From the NCBI GenBank assembly GCA_002705575.1, contig PAHI01000046.1, positions 1 to 7,980 of the forward strand: a DNA stretch of 7,980 nucleotides. The letters run 5' to 3'. The position numbers and the translations under genes were made by a program. The notes beneath the pieces were generated by a model, which was not told the DNA's origin, made no database searches, and worked only from the letters and a program-made list of their open reading frames with translations. The first letter of the stretch is position 1. Each line of letters opens with the position of its first letter. Positions 1 to 6,365 of the stretch are shown piece after piece. Origin of the DNA: Fidelibacterota bacterium (GTDB lineage Bacteria > Marinisomatota > Marinisomatia > SCGC-AAA003-L08 > GCA-002719095).

Positions 1-267
1 ATTAAGTATCTTTTTTAAATAGTATGCAACATATGTACTATCAACACCACCACTAACTCCAATGATACAATCATATTGCTGGTTCTTAGATGTTTTTTTA
101 ATATCTTCAATTAATTTTTCCAAATAGTCTGGATAATTTTCTTTTTCAAAAATTATTCTTTGCTTGTGATCTTTACAGAACTGACAAACTCCCATGTCAT
201 CAAAAATAATATCAGGAACTGTAGAGTCCATAACGCAAAATGAGCAAACTATATTATTATCTTTCAT
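1..267 (-). CDS. wbpG: N-acetyl sugar amidotransferase, WbpG/PseA family (partial, N-terminal 89 codons)
   Basis: The gene starts at ATG 267 and stays open to the window edge, so only the first 89 residues are seen; the family is usually about 370 residues. Two CxxC pairs (C8/C11 and C28/C31), set in a CVMD...GVCQFC context, form the N-terminal zinc-ribbon-like element typical of this family. The PP-loop ATP-binding motif SGGVDST lies at residues 72-78. Family members adenylate an N-acetyl group on a nucleotide sugar and replace its oxygen with ammonia, giving an acetamidino group. The ammonia is thought to come from the HisH/HisF pair encoded immediately upstream. The start overlaps the end of hisF by 11 nt, pointing to translational coupling. 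The true substrate cannot be read from this fragment; WbpG-type (ManNAc3NAmA) is favoured over PseA-type because a WbpD homologue lies nearby. Confidence 0.88.
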   Translation of the reverse strand, partial: MKDNNIVCSFCVMDSTVPDIIFDDMGVCQFCKDHKQRIIFEKENYPDYLEKLIEDIKKTSKNQQYDCIIGVSGGVDSTYVAYYLKKILN

Positions 268-1030
268 TTAACAACTTTTCTTTTTTTTCATAATCAGGAT
301 AATTTATCAATACGGCATTATGGGGTCCATAATATACAAAAATACTACCAGCTGCCAAAGCTGACGCACTTGTTTTCTCAAAATATTTTTTAATATAATT
401 ATATGAAGGAGTTCCGCCAGTACCAATAACAGGAACAGGTAACTTTTGAACTAAATCACTTATAAAATTCAAATCCATCTTATCCATACAGCCTTCGTAA
501 GAAATACACTGTAATAAAATTTCTCCCACTCCAGCATCAATACATTTATTGCAAAAATCTAGTGGTGTTGTATTAGACTTAATTTTACCATTATTAAAAT
601 AACAAAGTCTTCTTCCAAAAATATCTATTTTATAATCTATAGATGCAACTACGGCTTGTGATCCAAAGTCTGCTACTATCTCAGTCAACAAATGAAAGTT
701 AGTTTGAAGGCATGTATTTAAAACTATTTTTTCAAATCCCATTTCTAAAATTTGTTTTGCATCGTCAATGGAAGAGATTCCTCCTCCATATGATAATGGC
801 ATAAAAGCCTCAGATGCTAATTTAGATAAAAAATGGAAATCAGGCTTATTGTTACTATTTGCTCTGCAAATATCCAATATCATTAATTCATCAACTTCTT
901 TTTCATTAAATATTTTTAATGAAACAATAGGATCCCCAATATATGAGGCTCTGGAAAATTTGGAAGTCTTGTAAAGAAGTCTATCCTGAATAAGCATTAT
1001 TGGAATTAGTCTTTTCAATTTATATCTCAC
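257..1030 (-). CDS. hisF: HisF-like (WbuZ-type) ammonia-channelling subunit for sugar amidation
   Basis: A 257-residue (beta/alpha)8 protein of the HisF family. The phosphate-site glycines are visible as YGGG (81-84) and GTGG (203-206), and LAAGS lies at 226-229. One general acid/base aspartate of HisF is kept (D132 in VVASID). The other, near the N-terminus of true HisF (the D of ACLDVKDG), aligns with L13 in IPIMLIQD, and the SIDRDG loop has become CISYEG (175-180). Loss of the N-terminal aspartate is usual in the O-antigen branch of the family, as is the C-terminal LINYP (241-245). I therefore infer that it partners HisH and delivers ammonia to WbpG, and is not a histidine enzyme. The start is GTG, overlapping the end of hisH by 11 nt. 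No other histidine gene is nearby. Confidence 0.9.
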   Translation of the reverse strand: MRYKLKRLIPIMLIQDRLLYKTSKFSRASYIGDPIVSLKIFNEKEVDELMILDICRANSNNKPDFHFLSKLASEAFMPLSYGGGISSIDDAKQILEMGFEKIVLNTCLQTNFHLLTEIVADFGSQAVVASIDYKIDIFGRRLCYFNNGKIKSNTTPLDFCNKCIDAGVGEILLQCISYEGCMDKMDLNFISDLVQKLPVPVIGTGGTPSYNYIKKYFEKTSASALAAGSIFVYYGPHNAVLINYPDYEKKEKLLNER

Positions 1031-1649
1031 AAAAATTTTTGATTAAATTTGCCCCATATCTTAGGCTTTTTTCAGGATGAAACTGAAATCCATAAACATT
1101 ATCTTTGTAAACTATTGAATGAAAATCGTATCCATAATTTGAAACTGCTAATATATTTTCATCACTTTTGCATTTTACATAATAACTATGAACAAAATAA
1201 TATTTAGATCTTTCCTCGTCGTAATTATTAAAAATTGAAGATTCTTTCTTTATTGATAATTTATTCCAACCAACATGAGGGATCTTTAATGATTGTTTAT
1301 CATTTAATTGATTAAAATCAAACTTTGAAACCTTTCCTTTTATTAAGCCTAAACCCTTTATTCCTGGAGACTCTTCACTTTCTTCCATCAATAATTGCAT
1401 TCCTAGACATATTCCTAAAAAATTGATTTTTTTGTCAATGACACATTCTTTTATCTGATCAACAATACCTAATGTTGTCAAATTAAACATTGCTTTACCA
1501 AAATTGCCAATACCTGGAAATATAATTTTATCTTTTATATCAATATTTTTAAGGTTCTGAGTCACTACCGGTTCAAAGCCAACCCATTTAACCATATTGA
1601 TAACAGAACTAATATTTGAAACTCCTGAATTTATTATGAACACTCTCAC
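1020..1649 (-). CDS. hisH: HisH-like glutamine amidotransferase subunit
   Basis: A 209-residue class I glutamine amidotransferase that hydrolyses glutamine and passes ammonia to its HisF-type partner. The catalytic triad is complete: C81 in GICLGMQ, and H191 and E193 in FQFHPEKS. PGIGNFG (45-51) matches the oxyanion-hole region of HisH (usually PGVGAFG), and PHVGWN (124-129) and YFVHSYYV (151-158) are also HisH hallmarks. The length matches the family. The start is GTG at 1649; an in-frame GTG two codons later is an alternative, but the longer form gives the usual first beta strand (RVFIINSG). There is no clear Shine-Dalgarno sequence in the 32-base gap after wzy. Its place between wzy and the hisF/wbpG pair argues for sugar amidination and not histidine synthesis. 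Confidence 0.92.
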   Translation of the reverse strand: MRVFIINSGVSNISSVINMVKWVGFEPVVTQNLKNIDIKDKIIFPGIGNFGKAMFNLTTLGIVDQIKECVIDKKINFLGICLGMQLLMEESEESPGIKGLGLIKGKVSKFDFNQLNDKQSLKIPHVGWNKLSIKKESSIFNNYDEERSKYYFVHSYYVKCKSDENILAVSNYGYDFHSIVYKDNVYGFQFHPEKSLRYGANLIKNFCEI

Positions 1650-1681
1650 GTCAAATAATTTAGTAAATAAGTGTTTTATAA

Positions 1682-2845
1682 CTACTTATTTTTTTTGGTA
1701 GATAATCCTAAAAAGAAAAAAATGCTATATAAATCTATTAATCCACCTGTAAATGAGTAAATGACTATCGTACAAACAGTGATTGAAGACATTAAGGGAT
1801 CGATATTTTTATTTTTAAAAACAAAATAAAAAATTAAAGAAAAAAGTATTAAACCTATCAATCCTAACTCAGATAAGGCTTCCAAAAAAATATTATGTGG
1901 ATACGCCCCAGAAGAATTTGAACCAATAAAAATTGGATATGAGTTAATACCTGCACCGAATAAAATAGTTTTCCAATCCTGTGTCCATAAATCAAGCGCT
2001 TTAGAAAAACGGAACATCCTTGTAGAATCATCAGTTCCAGATAATAAAACCGAAAATCTATTAAATGTTAAAAGTAAATCATCTAATAAAAATGAGAGGA
2101 AAAAGATAAATAGGATAATAAAAATTGTAAATTTTATAGAGTTTAAAAAACTGATATTTTTAAAAGAATATAAAAGACCTATTATAGCACCCAGGAATGC
2201 AGCTCTTGCTCCAAGTAAAAGAAGGCCAAGTATCGAAAATAAAAAAATGGTCGAAAAAAATATTAAAAGAGGTAGATTTTTTTTAAAAAAAGTTCTTGCG
2301 AATTCTGCGCTTGATAACATTAAAATAGCTAACCAAAAACCATAATTTTGGTAAAAATCTTTTTCTGTTGTGTCAAGACCAACAGAAGTAAAAATATTTG
2401 TGAATCCAATTAATTCTTCTGGTGATGACGTTATAATTGAAAATGTATATACTGAAAAAAACAAATAAACTAACCCGGCTAAAAACAATACGTGGGCTAC
2501 ATATAATCTTAAGTGTGAATAGTAAAGAGTAAAAAAAAGTGTTGAAGAACTTAAAAGATAGATTAGTCTGAAATCGACTAACATATATTGTAACTGTCCT
2601 GATAGAAAAATATGTAATGAATACCAAATTAAAAAAATTAAAAACCAACCGAAAATGTGCATATTTTTTAGGGATTCTACCGGTTGTAGTAAAGAAAAAA
2701 TAACAAGGAGTGTAAAACTAAAGACTAATAAAATAGTTGAGCTAATTGGTAAGAAATATATTGGCAAAAAACCAAATGAAAATGTTAAAAAGAAGAGTAA
2801 AATTGAAATAAAATAATTTTTTAATATTTTATAATTAATTATCAA
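1682..2845 (-). CDS. wzy: O-antigen polymerase/ligase family membrane protein (Wzy/WaaL type)
   Basis: A 387-residue, strongly hydrophobic inner-membrane protein with roughly ten predicted membrane spans. The Wzy_C-type signature is present: a helix with LLLGARAAFLGAIIGLL (about 209-225), a periplasmic-loop region with R276 and WKTILFGAG (291-299), and a PHNIFLEALSELGLIGLI stretch (316-331). The HN-x-FLE-x(3)-E-x-G pattern is shared by O-antigen ligases and some polymerases. Sequence alone does not separate the two. Position directly after a Wzz-type gene in a repeat-unit locus favours the polymerase, which joins lipid-linked units at the periplasmic face. The start is TTG at 2845, overlapping the stop of the upstream gene by 4 nt (TTGA). 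No Shine-Dalgarno sequence is visible, so translation probably depends on coupling. Confidence 0.82.
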   Translation of the reverse strand: MIINYKILKNYFISILLFFLTFSFGFLPIYFLPISSTILLVFSFTLLVIFSLLQPVESLKNMHIFGWFLIFLIWYSLHIFLSGQLQYMLVDFRLIYLLSSSTLFFTLYYSHLRLYVAHVLFLAGLVYLFFSVYTFSIITSSPEELIGFTNIFTSVGLDTTEKDFYQNYGFWLAILMLSSAEFARTFFKKNLPLLIFFSTIFLFSILGLLLLGARAAFLGAIIGLLYSFKNISFLNSIKFTIFIILFIFFLSFLLDDLLLTFNRFSVLLSGTDDSTRMFRFSKALDLWTQDWKTILFGAGINSYPIFIGSNSSGAYPHNIFLEALSELGLIGLILFSLIFYFVFKNKNIDPLMSSITVCTIVIYSFTGGLIDLYSIFFFLGLSTKKNK

Positions 2846-3759
2846 TTAATGAATTTTTTATAGTTTAATAAGAATGGAAAAACAAAACTAATCATTAAAG
2901 ATAATAGAAGGAGTGTACTAAAATTAGGATATACTTTTAATAAGTTTAAAGAAGGCTCGTCAATTATGTCGATAACAACATGGTTATCTCTAGTAACTTC
3001 TAATTTATGGATTTCTAACTCTGCAGCTAGCTGAACTAGAATATTTTCCTTTATAGCAATTTCTCTTTCCAATCTTTTTTTGCTTAAAACTAAATTTGGA
3101 GATGAAATAGAAGTATTCTTTTTAAGAAAATTAATGTATCTGTCTTCAATTTCTACTAATTCATCTTCAATATCTGAAATTCTTTTTAAAATGAAATTTT
3201 TCTTTGCTTGAACATTATTTATAAAATATTTTTGCAGCCTTGTCTCAAGCTCATTTAAAGAAACTTTAAGTAATTGATTAGATAAATAGGGATCTGGTGT
3301 AAAAGTTTGTATAGTAATTATATCAGTGAATTTATTATATCTAACTGAAATTAGATTATTTTTAAAATTTCTGTACATTCTCTCAGATTCAATTTCAGGA
3401 ATCTCGTCGTAATGGTCGTATGCTTCTACCAAATAATCATATAGCAAATAACTTTGACCATTTATTTTAATATTTTTGTTAAAAACATCATGTGAAAAAG
3501 ATTTAGATTTTATTATAGATGAGTAAATATTACCAGATTTAGAAAATAATTGAGTGCCGCCACCAAAAGAGGCATTTCTTAATTGACTTATCAATGTTTG
3601 GTCTTTTCCTGCGGAAGGCATAATATCTGCTCTAGATTCAAAGATACGTTCGGCGTTAAAGTAAAATAGAACAAAAAGAATCTGAAAAAAAAGAAAGCTT
3701 TTTATAAACAAACTTATATTTTCGAGCACAAAATTTTTTATAAAACTTATTAAATTCAT
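2842..3759 (-). CDS. wzz: Wzz-type chain-length determinant (polysaccharide co-polymerase)
   Basis: A 305-residue protein with the two-helix topology of polysaccharide co-polymerases. A short cytoplasmic N-terminus leads into a membrane helix at about 16-34, followed by a large periplasmic domain and a second helix at about 281-299 close to the C-terminus. The periplasmic part has a SFGGGTQ glycine cluster (64-70) and a long charged coiled-coil-like stretch (about 160-255) typical of Wzz. The proline-rich motif before the second helix is degenerate, with only EPS (268-270) and YPN (277-279). There is no cytoplasmic tyrosine-kinase domain, so it resembles O-antigen Wzz and not capsule Wzc. It would set chain length by acting on the Wzy encoded just downstream. 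It is the first gene of the minus-strand unit; ATG 3759 has no obvious Shine-Dalgarno sequence. Confidence 0.85.
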   Translation of the reverse strand: MNLISFIKNFVLENISLFIKSFLFFQILFVLFYFNAERIFESRADIMPSAGKDQTLISQLRNASFGGGTQLFSKSGNIYSSIIKSKSFSHDVFNKNIKINGQSYLLYDYLVEAYDHYDEIPEIESERMYRNFKNNLISVRYNKFTDIITIQTFTPDPYLSNQLLKVSLNELETRLQKYFINNVQAKKNFILKRISDIEDELVEIEDRYINFLKKNTSISSPNLVLSKKRLEREIAIKENILVQLAAELEIHKLEVTRDNHVVIDIIDEPSLNLLKVYPNFSTLLLLSLMISFVFPFLLNYKKFIN

Positions 3760-3819
3760 AGTAATTGATAATACAAATTTATTGTTTAAATTAATAACAA
3801 TTTAATAATACCGCATTGT
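3760..3819. promoter_or_regulatory. 60-bp divergent intergenic region between wzz and wbpD
   Basis: Two genes start head to head here, so the region should hold two promoters. For the wzz side, TTATTA (minus strand, 3797-3792) and TATTAT (3773-3768) are 18 nt apart and would put the RNA start only a few bases before ATG 3759, giving a near-leaderless message. For the wbpD side, TTGTTT (3782-3787) and TAATAC (3806-3811), also 18 nt apart, are a weak match. A short inverted repeat, ATTGTT/AACAAT (3781-3786 and 3796-3801), sits in the centre. In DNA this AT-rich such matches arise easily by chance. The divergent layout is firm; the boxes are not. Confidence 0.35.
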
Positions 3820-4389
3820 ATGAAAAAAAAATATTTCATTCATAATTCGTCTTTCATTGATGAAAATACGTCTATAGGAGAAGGTACTAAAGTTTGGCAT
3901 TTTTCTCATATTCAATCCCACGTAAAGATTGGTAAAAAATGTTCTATTGGTCAAAATGTAAATATTGCTAATAACGTTAAGATTGGTAATAATGTTAAAA
4001 TTCAAAATAATGTTTCTGTTTATGAAGGAGTTGAGATCGAGGACTTTGTATTTTGTGGACCCTCAATGGTATTTACCAATATTTTACAACCACGTTCCGA
4101 GTTTCCACAAAGAGGTAGTAAATTCTATGATAAAACGCTAGTCAAAAAATCTGCTTCAATTGGCGCAAACGCAACAATAGTTTGTGGCACAACGATTGGT
4201 AAATATGCGATGATTGGCGCAGGTTCTGTTGTTACAAAAAGTGTTAAAGATTATGCTTTAGTCTATGGAAATCCTGCTAAATTTATAGGATGGGTTGATA
4301 AAAAAGGTAATAGATTGGAGTTCAAAGATAACATAAGTACATGTGGCAATTTTAAAATTGTTGATAATAATTTAGTTGAATTAGAATAA
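3820..4389 (+). CDS. wbpD: UDP-sugar 3-N-acetyltransferase, WbpD/WlbB family
   Basis: A 189-residue left-handed beta-helix acyltransferase. Hexapeptide repeats run from about 12 to 72 (such as SIGEGTKV, KIGKKCSI, NIANNVKI) and again at about 111-138 (ASIGANATIVCGTTIG, AMIGAGSVV), with a loop between them. That loop, GPSMVFTNILQPRSEFPQR (80-98), closely matches the WbpD/WlbB family, including the FTN asparagine (N87) near the active site. VYGNPAKFIGWV (148-159) is the usual C-terminal acetyl-CoA-proximal turn. The family acetylates the 3-amino group of UDP-2-acetamido-3-amino-2,3-dideoxy-glucuronate on the way to 2,3-diacetamido-mannuronic acid. This would supply the N-acetyl group that WbpG/HisH/HisF could later amidinate. 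The start codon is followed by nine consecutive A residues and has no Shine-Dalgarno sequence. The gene is alone on its strand, flanked by minus-strand units. Confidence 0.88.
   Translation: MKKKYFIHNSSFIDENTSIGEGTKVWHFSHIQSHVKIGKKCSIGQNVNIANNVKIGNNVKIQNNVSVYEGVEIEDFVFCGPSMVFTNILQPRSEFPQRGSKFYDKTLVKKSASIGANATIVCGTTIGKYAMIGAGSVVTKSVKDYALVYGNPAKFIGWVDKKGNRLEFKDNISTCGNFKIVDNNLVELE
3823..3831 (+). repeat. A9 homopolymer at codons 2-4 of wbpD
   Basis: Nine consecutive A residues directly follow the wbpD ATG and encode three lysines. The tract may aid translation initiation in the absence of a Shine-Dalgarno sequence. It is also long enough to be a possible slippage site that would shift the frame at once. 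The tract is seen directly; both roles are inference. Confidence 0.5.
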
Positions 4390-4397
4390 ATCTAATT
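4379..4397 (+). terminator. Possible terminator hairpin at the wbpD/gmd convergent junction
   Basis: AATTAGA (4379-4385) and TCTAATT (4391-4397) form a perfect 7-bp stem with a 5-nt loop, followed on the plus strand by ATTTTTAT. Both stop codons lie in the structure: TAA of wbpD (4387-4389) in the loop and TAG of gmd (4394-4392) in the right arm. The stem has only one G-C pair, so it is thermodynamically weak. A true intrinsic terminator is uncertain. No T-run follows on the minus strand. Confidence 0.4.
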
Positions 4398-5372
4398 ATT
4401 TTTATAAAATTCTAACCAATAATCGACCATTTCATCAAGCATGGTTTCAAAAGAATATTCATGCTTCCAAGACAATAAACTCTTCGCTTTAGAACAATCT
4501 CCTTTTAATACATCTAATTCTTCTGGACGAAGAAATCTAGGGTCTTGTTTAATCAAATCCTGCCAATTAGGAATATCTAATTTATTAAATACATGATGTA
4601 CTAAATCTTTGACAGTATGTGATATCCCTGTCGAAACAACAAAATCATCAGGTTCATGATGATTTAAAATGAGCCACATACATTTTACATAGTCTTTTGC
4701 GTGCCCCCAATCTCTTGCTGCATCCAGGTTTCCTAGTACAAGTTCTTTTGATAACCCCAGCTTTATTTTTACAGCTTCTTTAGCTACTTTATTTGTGACA
4801 AAATTTGTTCCTCTTCTTGGAGATTCATGATTAAAAAGGATTCCGTTACTTGCAAATATTTTATAAGAATTTCTATAATTTCTTACAAGATTATATCCAA
4901 AAACTTTAGAACAGCCATATGGTGATACAGGGCTCATTGGTGTTGACTCTCTTTGATATCCATCTTTATCAATGTTATTACCAAACATTTCAGAAGATGA
5001 GGCTTGATAAATTTTTGCTTCAGGACACGTTAACCTTACTGCTTCAAGCAAATTCATTACTCCTAAAGCAACTACCTGAGCTGTATAAATTGGTTGATCA
5101 AATGATATTTTTACATGTGACTGTGCAGCTAAATTATATATTTCATGTGGCTTAATCTTATTTAAAACTCTTATAATGGAAGACATGTCTATCATGTCAG
5201 CGTACTCTAAATCAAGCTTATCAAAACTTGATTGTAATCTTGCTGTTTGATTTTCAGCTACTGAGTTTCTTTTTAAAATACCATAGACTTCATACCCTTT
5301 ATCAATTAGAAATTCTGACAAATAAGATCCATCTTGACCATTAATTCCTGTTATTAAAGCTCTTTTTTTCAT
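4392..5372 (-). CDS. gmd: GDP-mannose 4,6-dehydratase
   Basis: A 326-residue extended short-chain dehydrogenase that converts GDP-D-mannose to GDP-4-keto-6-deoxy-D-mannose with bound NADP. The Rossmann motif GINGQDG is at residues 9-15. KRNSV (34-38) is characteristic of Gmd. The catalytic set is visible as SSSEMFG (125-131, S126 and E128) and YGCSK (152-156, Y152 and K156). FNHESPRRGTNFVTNKV (180-196) and LGNLDAARDWGHAKDYV (213-229) are near-diagnostic for Gmd over dTDP-glucose or UDP-GlcNAc dehydratases, as is RPEELDVLKGD (282-292). It is slightly shorter than the common 340-370 residue form, with no missing domain. The start overlaps the stop of fcl by 4 nt (ATGA), and an AAGGA Shine-Dalgarno lies nine bases upstream. 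It supplies the substrate for the fucose synthase encoded just upstream. Confidence 0.96.
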   Translation of the reverse strand: MKKRALITGINGQDGSYLSEFLIDKGYEVYGILKRNSVAENQTARLQSSFDKLDLEYADMIDMSSIIRVLNKIKPHEIYNLAAQSHVKISFDQPIYTAQVVALGVMNLLEAVRLTCPEAKIYQASSSEMFGNNIDKDGYQRESTPMSPVSPYGCSKVFGYNLVRNYRNSYKIFASNGILFNHESPRRGTNFVTNKVAKEAVKIKLGLSKELVLGNLDAARDWGHAKDYVKCMWLILNHHEPDDFVVSTGISHTVKDLVHHVFNKLDIPNWQDLIKQDPRFLRPEELDVLKGDCSKAKSLLSWKHEYSFETMLDEMVDYWLEFYKNN

Positions 5373-6286
5373 TTTCTCGCATCCTTATAATTATTTTCAA
5401 ACCATTCATAAGTAACTTTGATTCCGCTCTCCAATGGAGTGAAGTCATAATTACCAATTAAATTTTTTAATTTAGAGGTATCGGTTTTCTTCTCTAGCTG
5501 ACCATCGCTAAAACTATCATCAAAAATAACTTTTCCTTTAAAATTCGAAACGTTAACTAAAATTTCAACAACATCTTTTATTGAAACTTCTTCAGCGCTA
5601 TTGGAAATAATAATTGGATCTATACCATTATATTTATTTAACAAGATTTTACAAATCCTTGTCAAATCTTTAACAAAAATAAATTCACGCTTGGCTTTCC
5701 CAGTTCCCATAACAGTTAGATTGGTTTTTTCTATTTTTGCAAGAAATATTTTATGTATAAGTGATGGAATTACATGTCCATTTTCAGTATTAAAATTATC
5801 ATTAAAGCCATAAATATTTGTTGGAATTACGCAAAAGTACTTTCTGTTAAATTGCTTGTTGTAAGCTTTTGTTTGTATATCAAGCATTCTCTTTGCATAA
5901 GCATAAGCAAAATTTGAGTCGTGTGGAGGGCCCATATGAAGGTCTTTTTCTGTGAAAGGATGATTTAAATTATCAGGGAAAATACAGGTTGAAAGAAAAC
6001 CAATAAATTTCTCAATATTTAGTTTGTATGCAATTTTCAAAATATTTGAGTTCATTTCTATATTTTGATTAAAAAAGCTAACTGGTTCTTTCATATTATG
6101 ATAGAGTCCACCAACCTTTGCAGCACAATGAATAATAGATTTTGGCTTTATAGAATCAATTTTTTCATAAGAATCATCAAAATTATTTAGATTAATTTCT
6201 TTTGAGCTTAATTTTATTCCTGAATCAAAATTTGAACCAACTAAACCGCTCCCCCCAGTTATCAAGATATTATTTTGCAAATTCAT
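5369..6286 (-). CDS. fcl: GDP-L-fucose synthase (epimerase/reductase), animal-GFUS-like
   Basis: A 305-residue extended SDR enzyme that epimerises GDP-4-keto-6-deoxymannose at C3 and C5 and reduces C4 with NADPH, giving GDP-L-fucose. Numbering from ATG 6286, the Rossmann motif GGSGLVG is at 11-17. The active-site pair is S99 and C101 in STCIFPD, the SDR pair is Y128 and K132 in YAYAK, and H171 (GHVIP) and R200 (KREFIFV) match substrate residues of the E. coli enzyme. A TTG at 6301 would add five residues. ATG 6286 is preferred because it puts the first beta strand (NILITGG) at the usual distance from the start. The sequence resembles vertebrate GFUS/TSTA3 more than E. coli Fcl, for example GPPHDSNFAYAYAKRM and the C-terminal NNYKDARK. 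It is the first gene of the fcl-gmd pair. Confidence 0.93.
   Translation of the reverse strand: MNLQNNILITGGSGLVGSNFDSGIKLSSKEINLNNFDDSYEKIDSIKPKSIIHCAAKVGGLYHNMKEPVSFFNQNIEMNSNILKIAYKLNIEKFIGFLSTCIFPDNLNHPFTEKDLHMGPPHDSNFAYAYAKRMLDIQTKAYNKQFNRKYFCVIPTNIYGFNDNFNTENGHVIPSLIHKIFLAKIEKTNLTVMGTGKAKREFIFVKDLTRICKILLNKYNGIDPIIISNSAEEVSIKDVVEILVNVSNFKGKVIFDDSFSDGQLEKKTDTSKLKNLIGNYDFTPLESGIKVTYEWFENNYKDARK
5382..5386 (-). promoter_or_regulatory. Shine-Dalgarno (AAGGA) of gmd
   Basis: AAGGA on the minus strand ends nine bases before ATG 5372 and lies inside the last codons of fcl. It is the only well-formed Shine-Dalgarno I see in the window. It suggests gmd can initiate on its own as well as through ATGA coupling. 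Confidence 0.55.
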
Positions 6287-6365
6287 AAATAAAGATAACA
6301 AAAATAATAGAAAATATATATTGTTTAATATAGCATCTTCTACAGGTTTAATTATAACTTATCAA
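6287..6365. promoter_or_regulatory. 79-bp divergent intergenic region between fcl and the 6366 gene
   Basis: Two head-to-head genes imply two promoters in this very AT-rich spacer. TATAAC (6353-6358, plus) is the nearest -10-like sequence to ATG 6366 and would leave almost no leader. It has no convincing -35 at normal spacing. On the minus strand several TATATT-like boxes occur, none paired with a TTGACA-like element. TTG codons at 6301 (minus) and 6321 (plus) would extend the two proteins into the spacer. I see no operator or riboswitch-like structure. Confidence 0.3.

Noticed and set aside
768..974. Small plus-strand reading frame of 68 codons
   Set aside because: It lies wholly inside hisF on the opposite strand and shows no recognisable domain or start context.
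257..1649. hisH-hisF as part of a histidine biosynthesis operon
   Set aside because: No other his gene is present, the HisF-like protein has lost a catalytic aspartate, and both genes are overlapped in series with an amidotransferase in a polysaccharide locus.
2373..2648. Minus-strand 91-codon frame inside wzy
   Set aside because: It is a shifted frame of a strongly supported membrane-protein gene, and its hydrophobic composition follows from the AT-rich wzy sequence.
3802..4005. Minus-strand 67-codon frame antisense to wbpD
   Set aside because: It is antisense to a well-conserved acetyltransferase gene and has no domain evidence.
4919..5155. Plus-strand 78-codon frame antisense to gmd
   Set aside because: It overlaps the most conserved part of gmd and has no independent support.
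4392..5372. dTDP-glucose 4,6-dehydratase (RmlB) or UDP-sugar epimerase identity
   Set aside because: KRNSV, FNHESPRRG and AARDWGHAKDYV are Gmd-specific patterns, and the neighbour is GDP-L-fucose synthase.
5601..5813. Plus-strand 70-codon frame antisense to fcl
   Set aside because: It is a shadow of the fucose synthase gene.
6287..6301. TTG 6301 as the start of fcl
   Set aside because: It adds only MLSLF before ATG 6286, and the Rossmann strand is already complete from the ATG.
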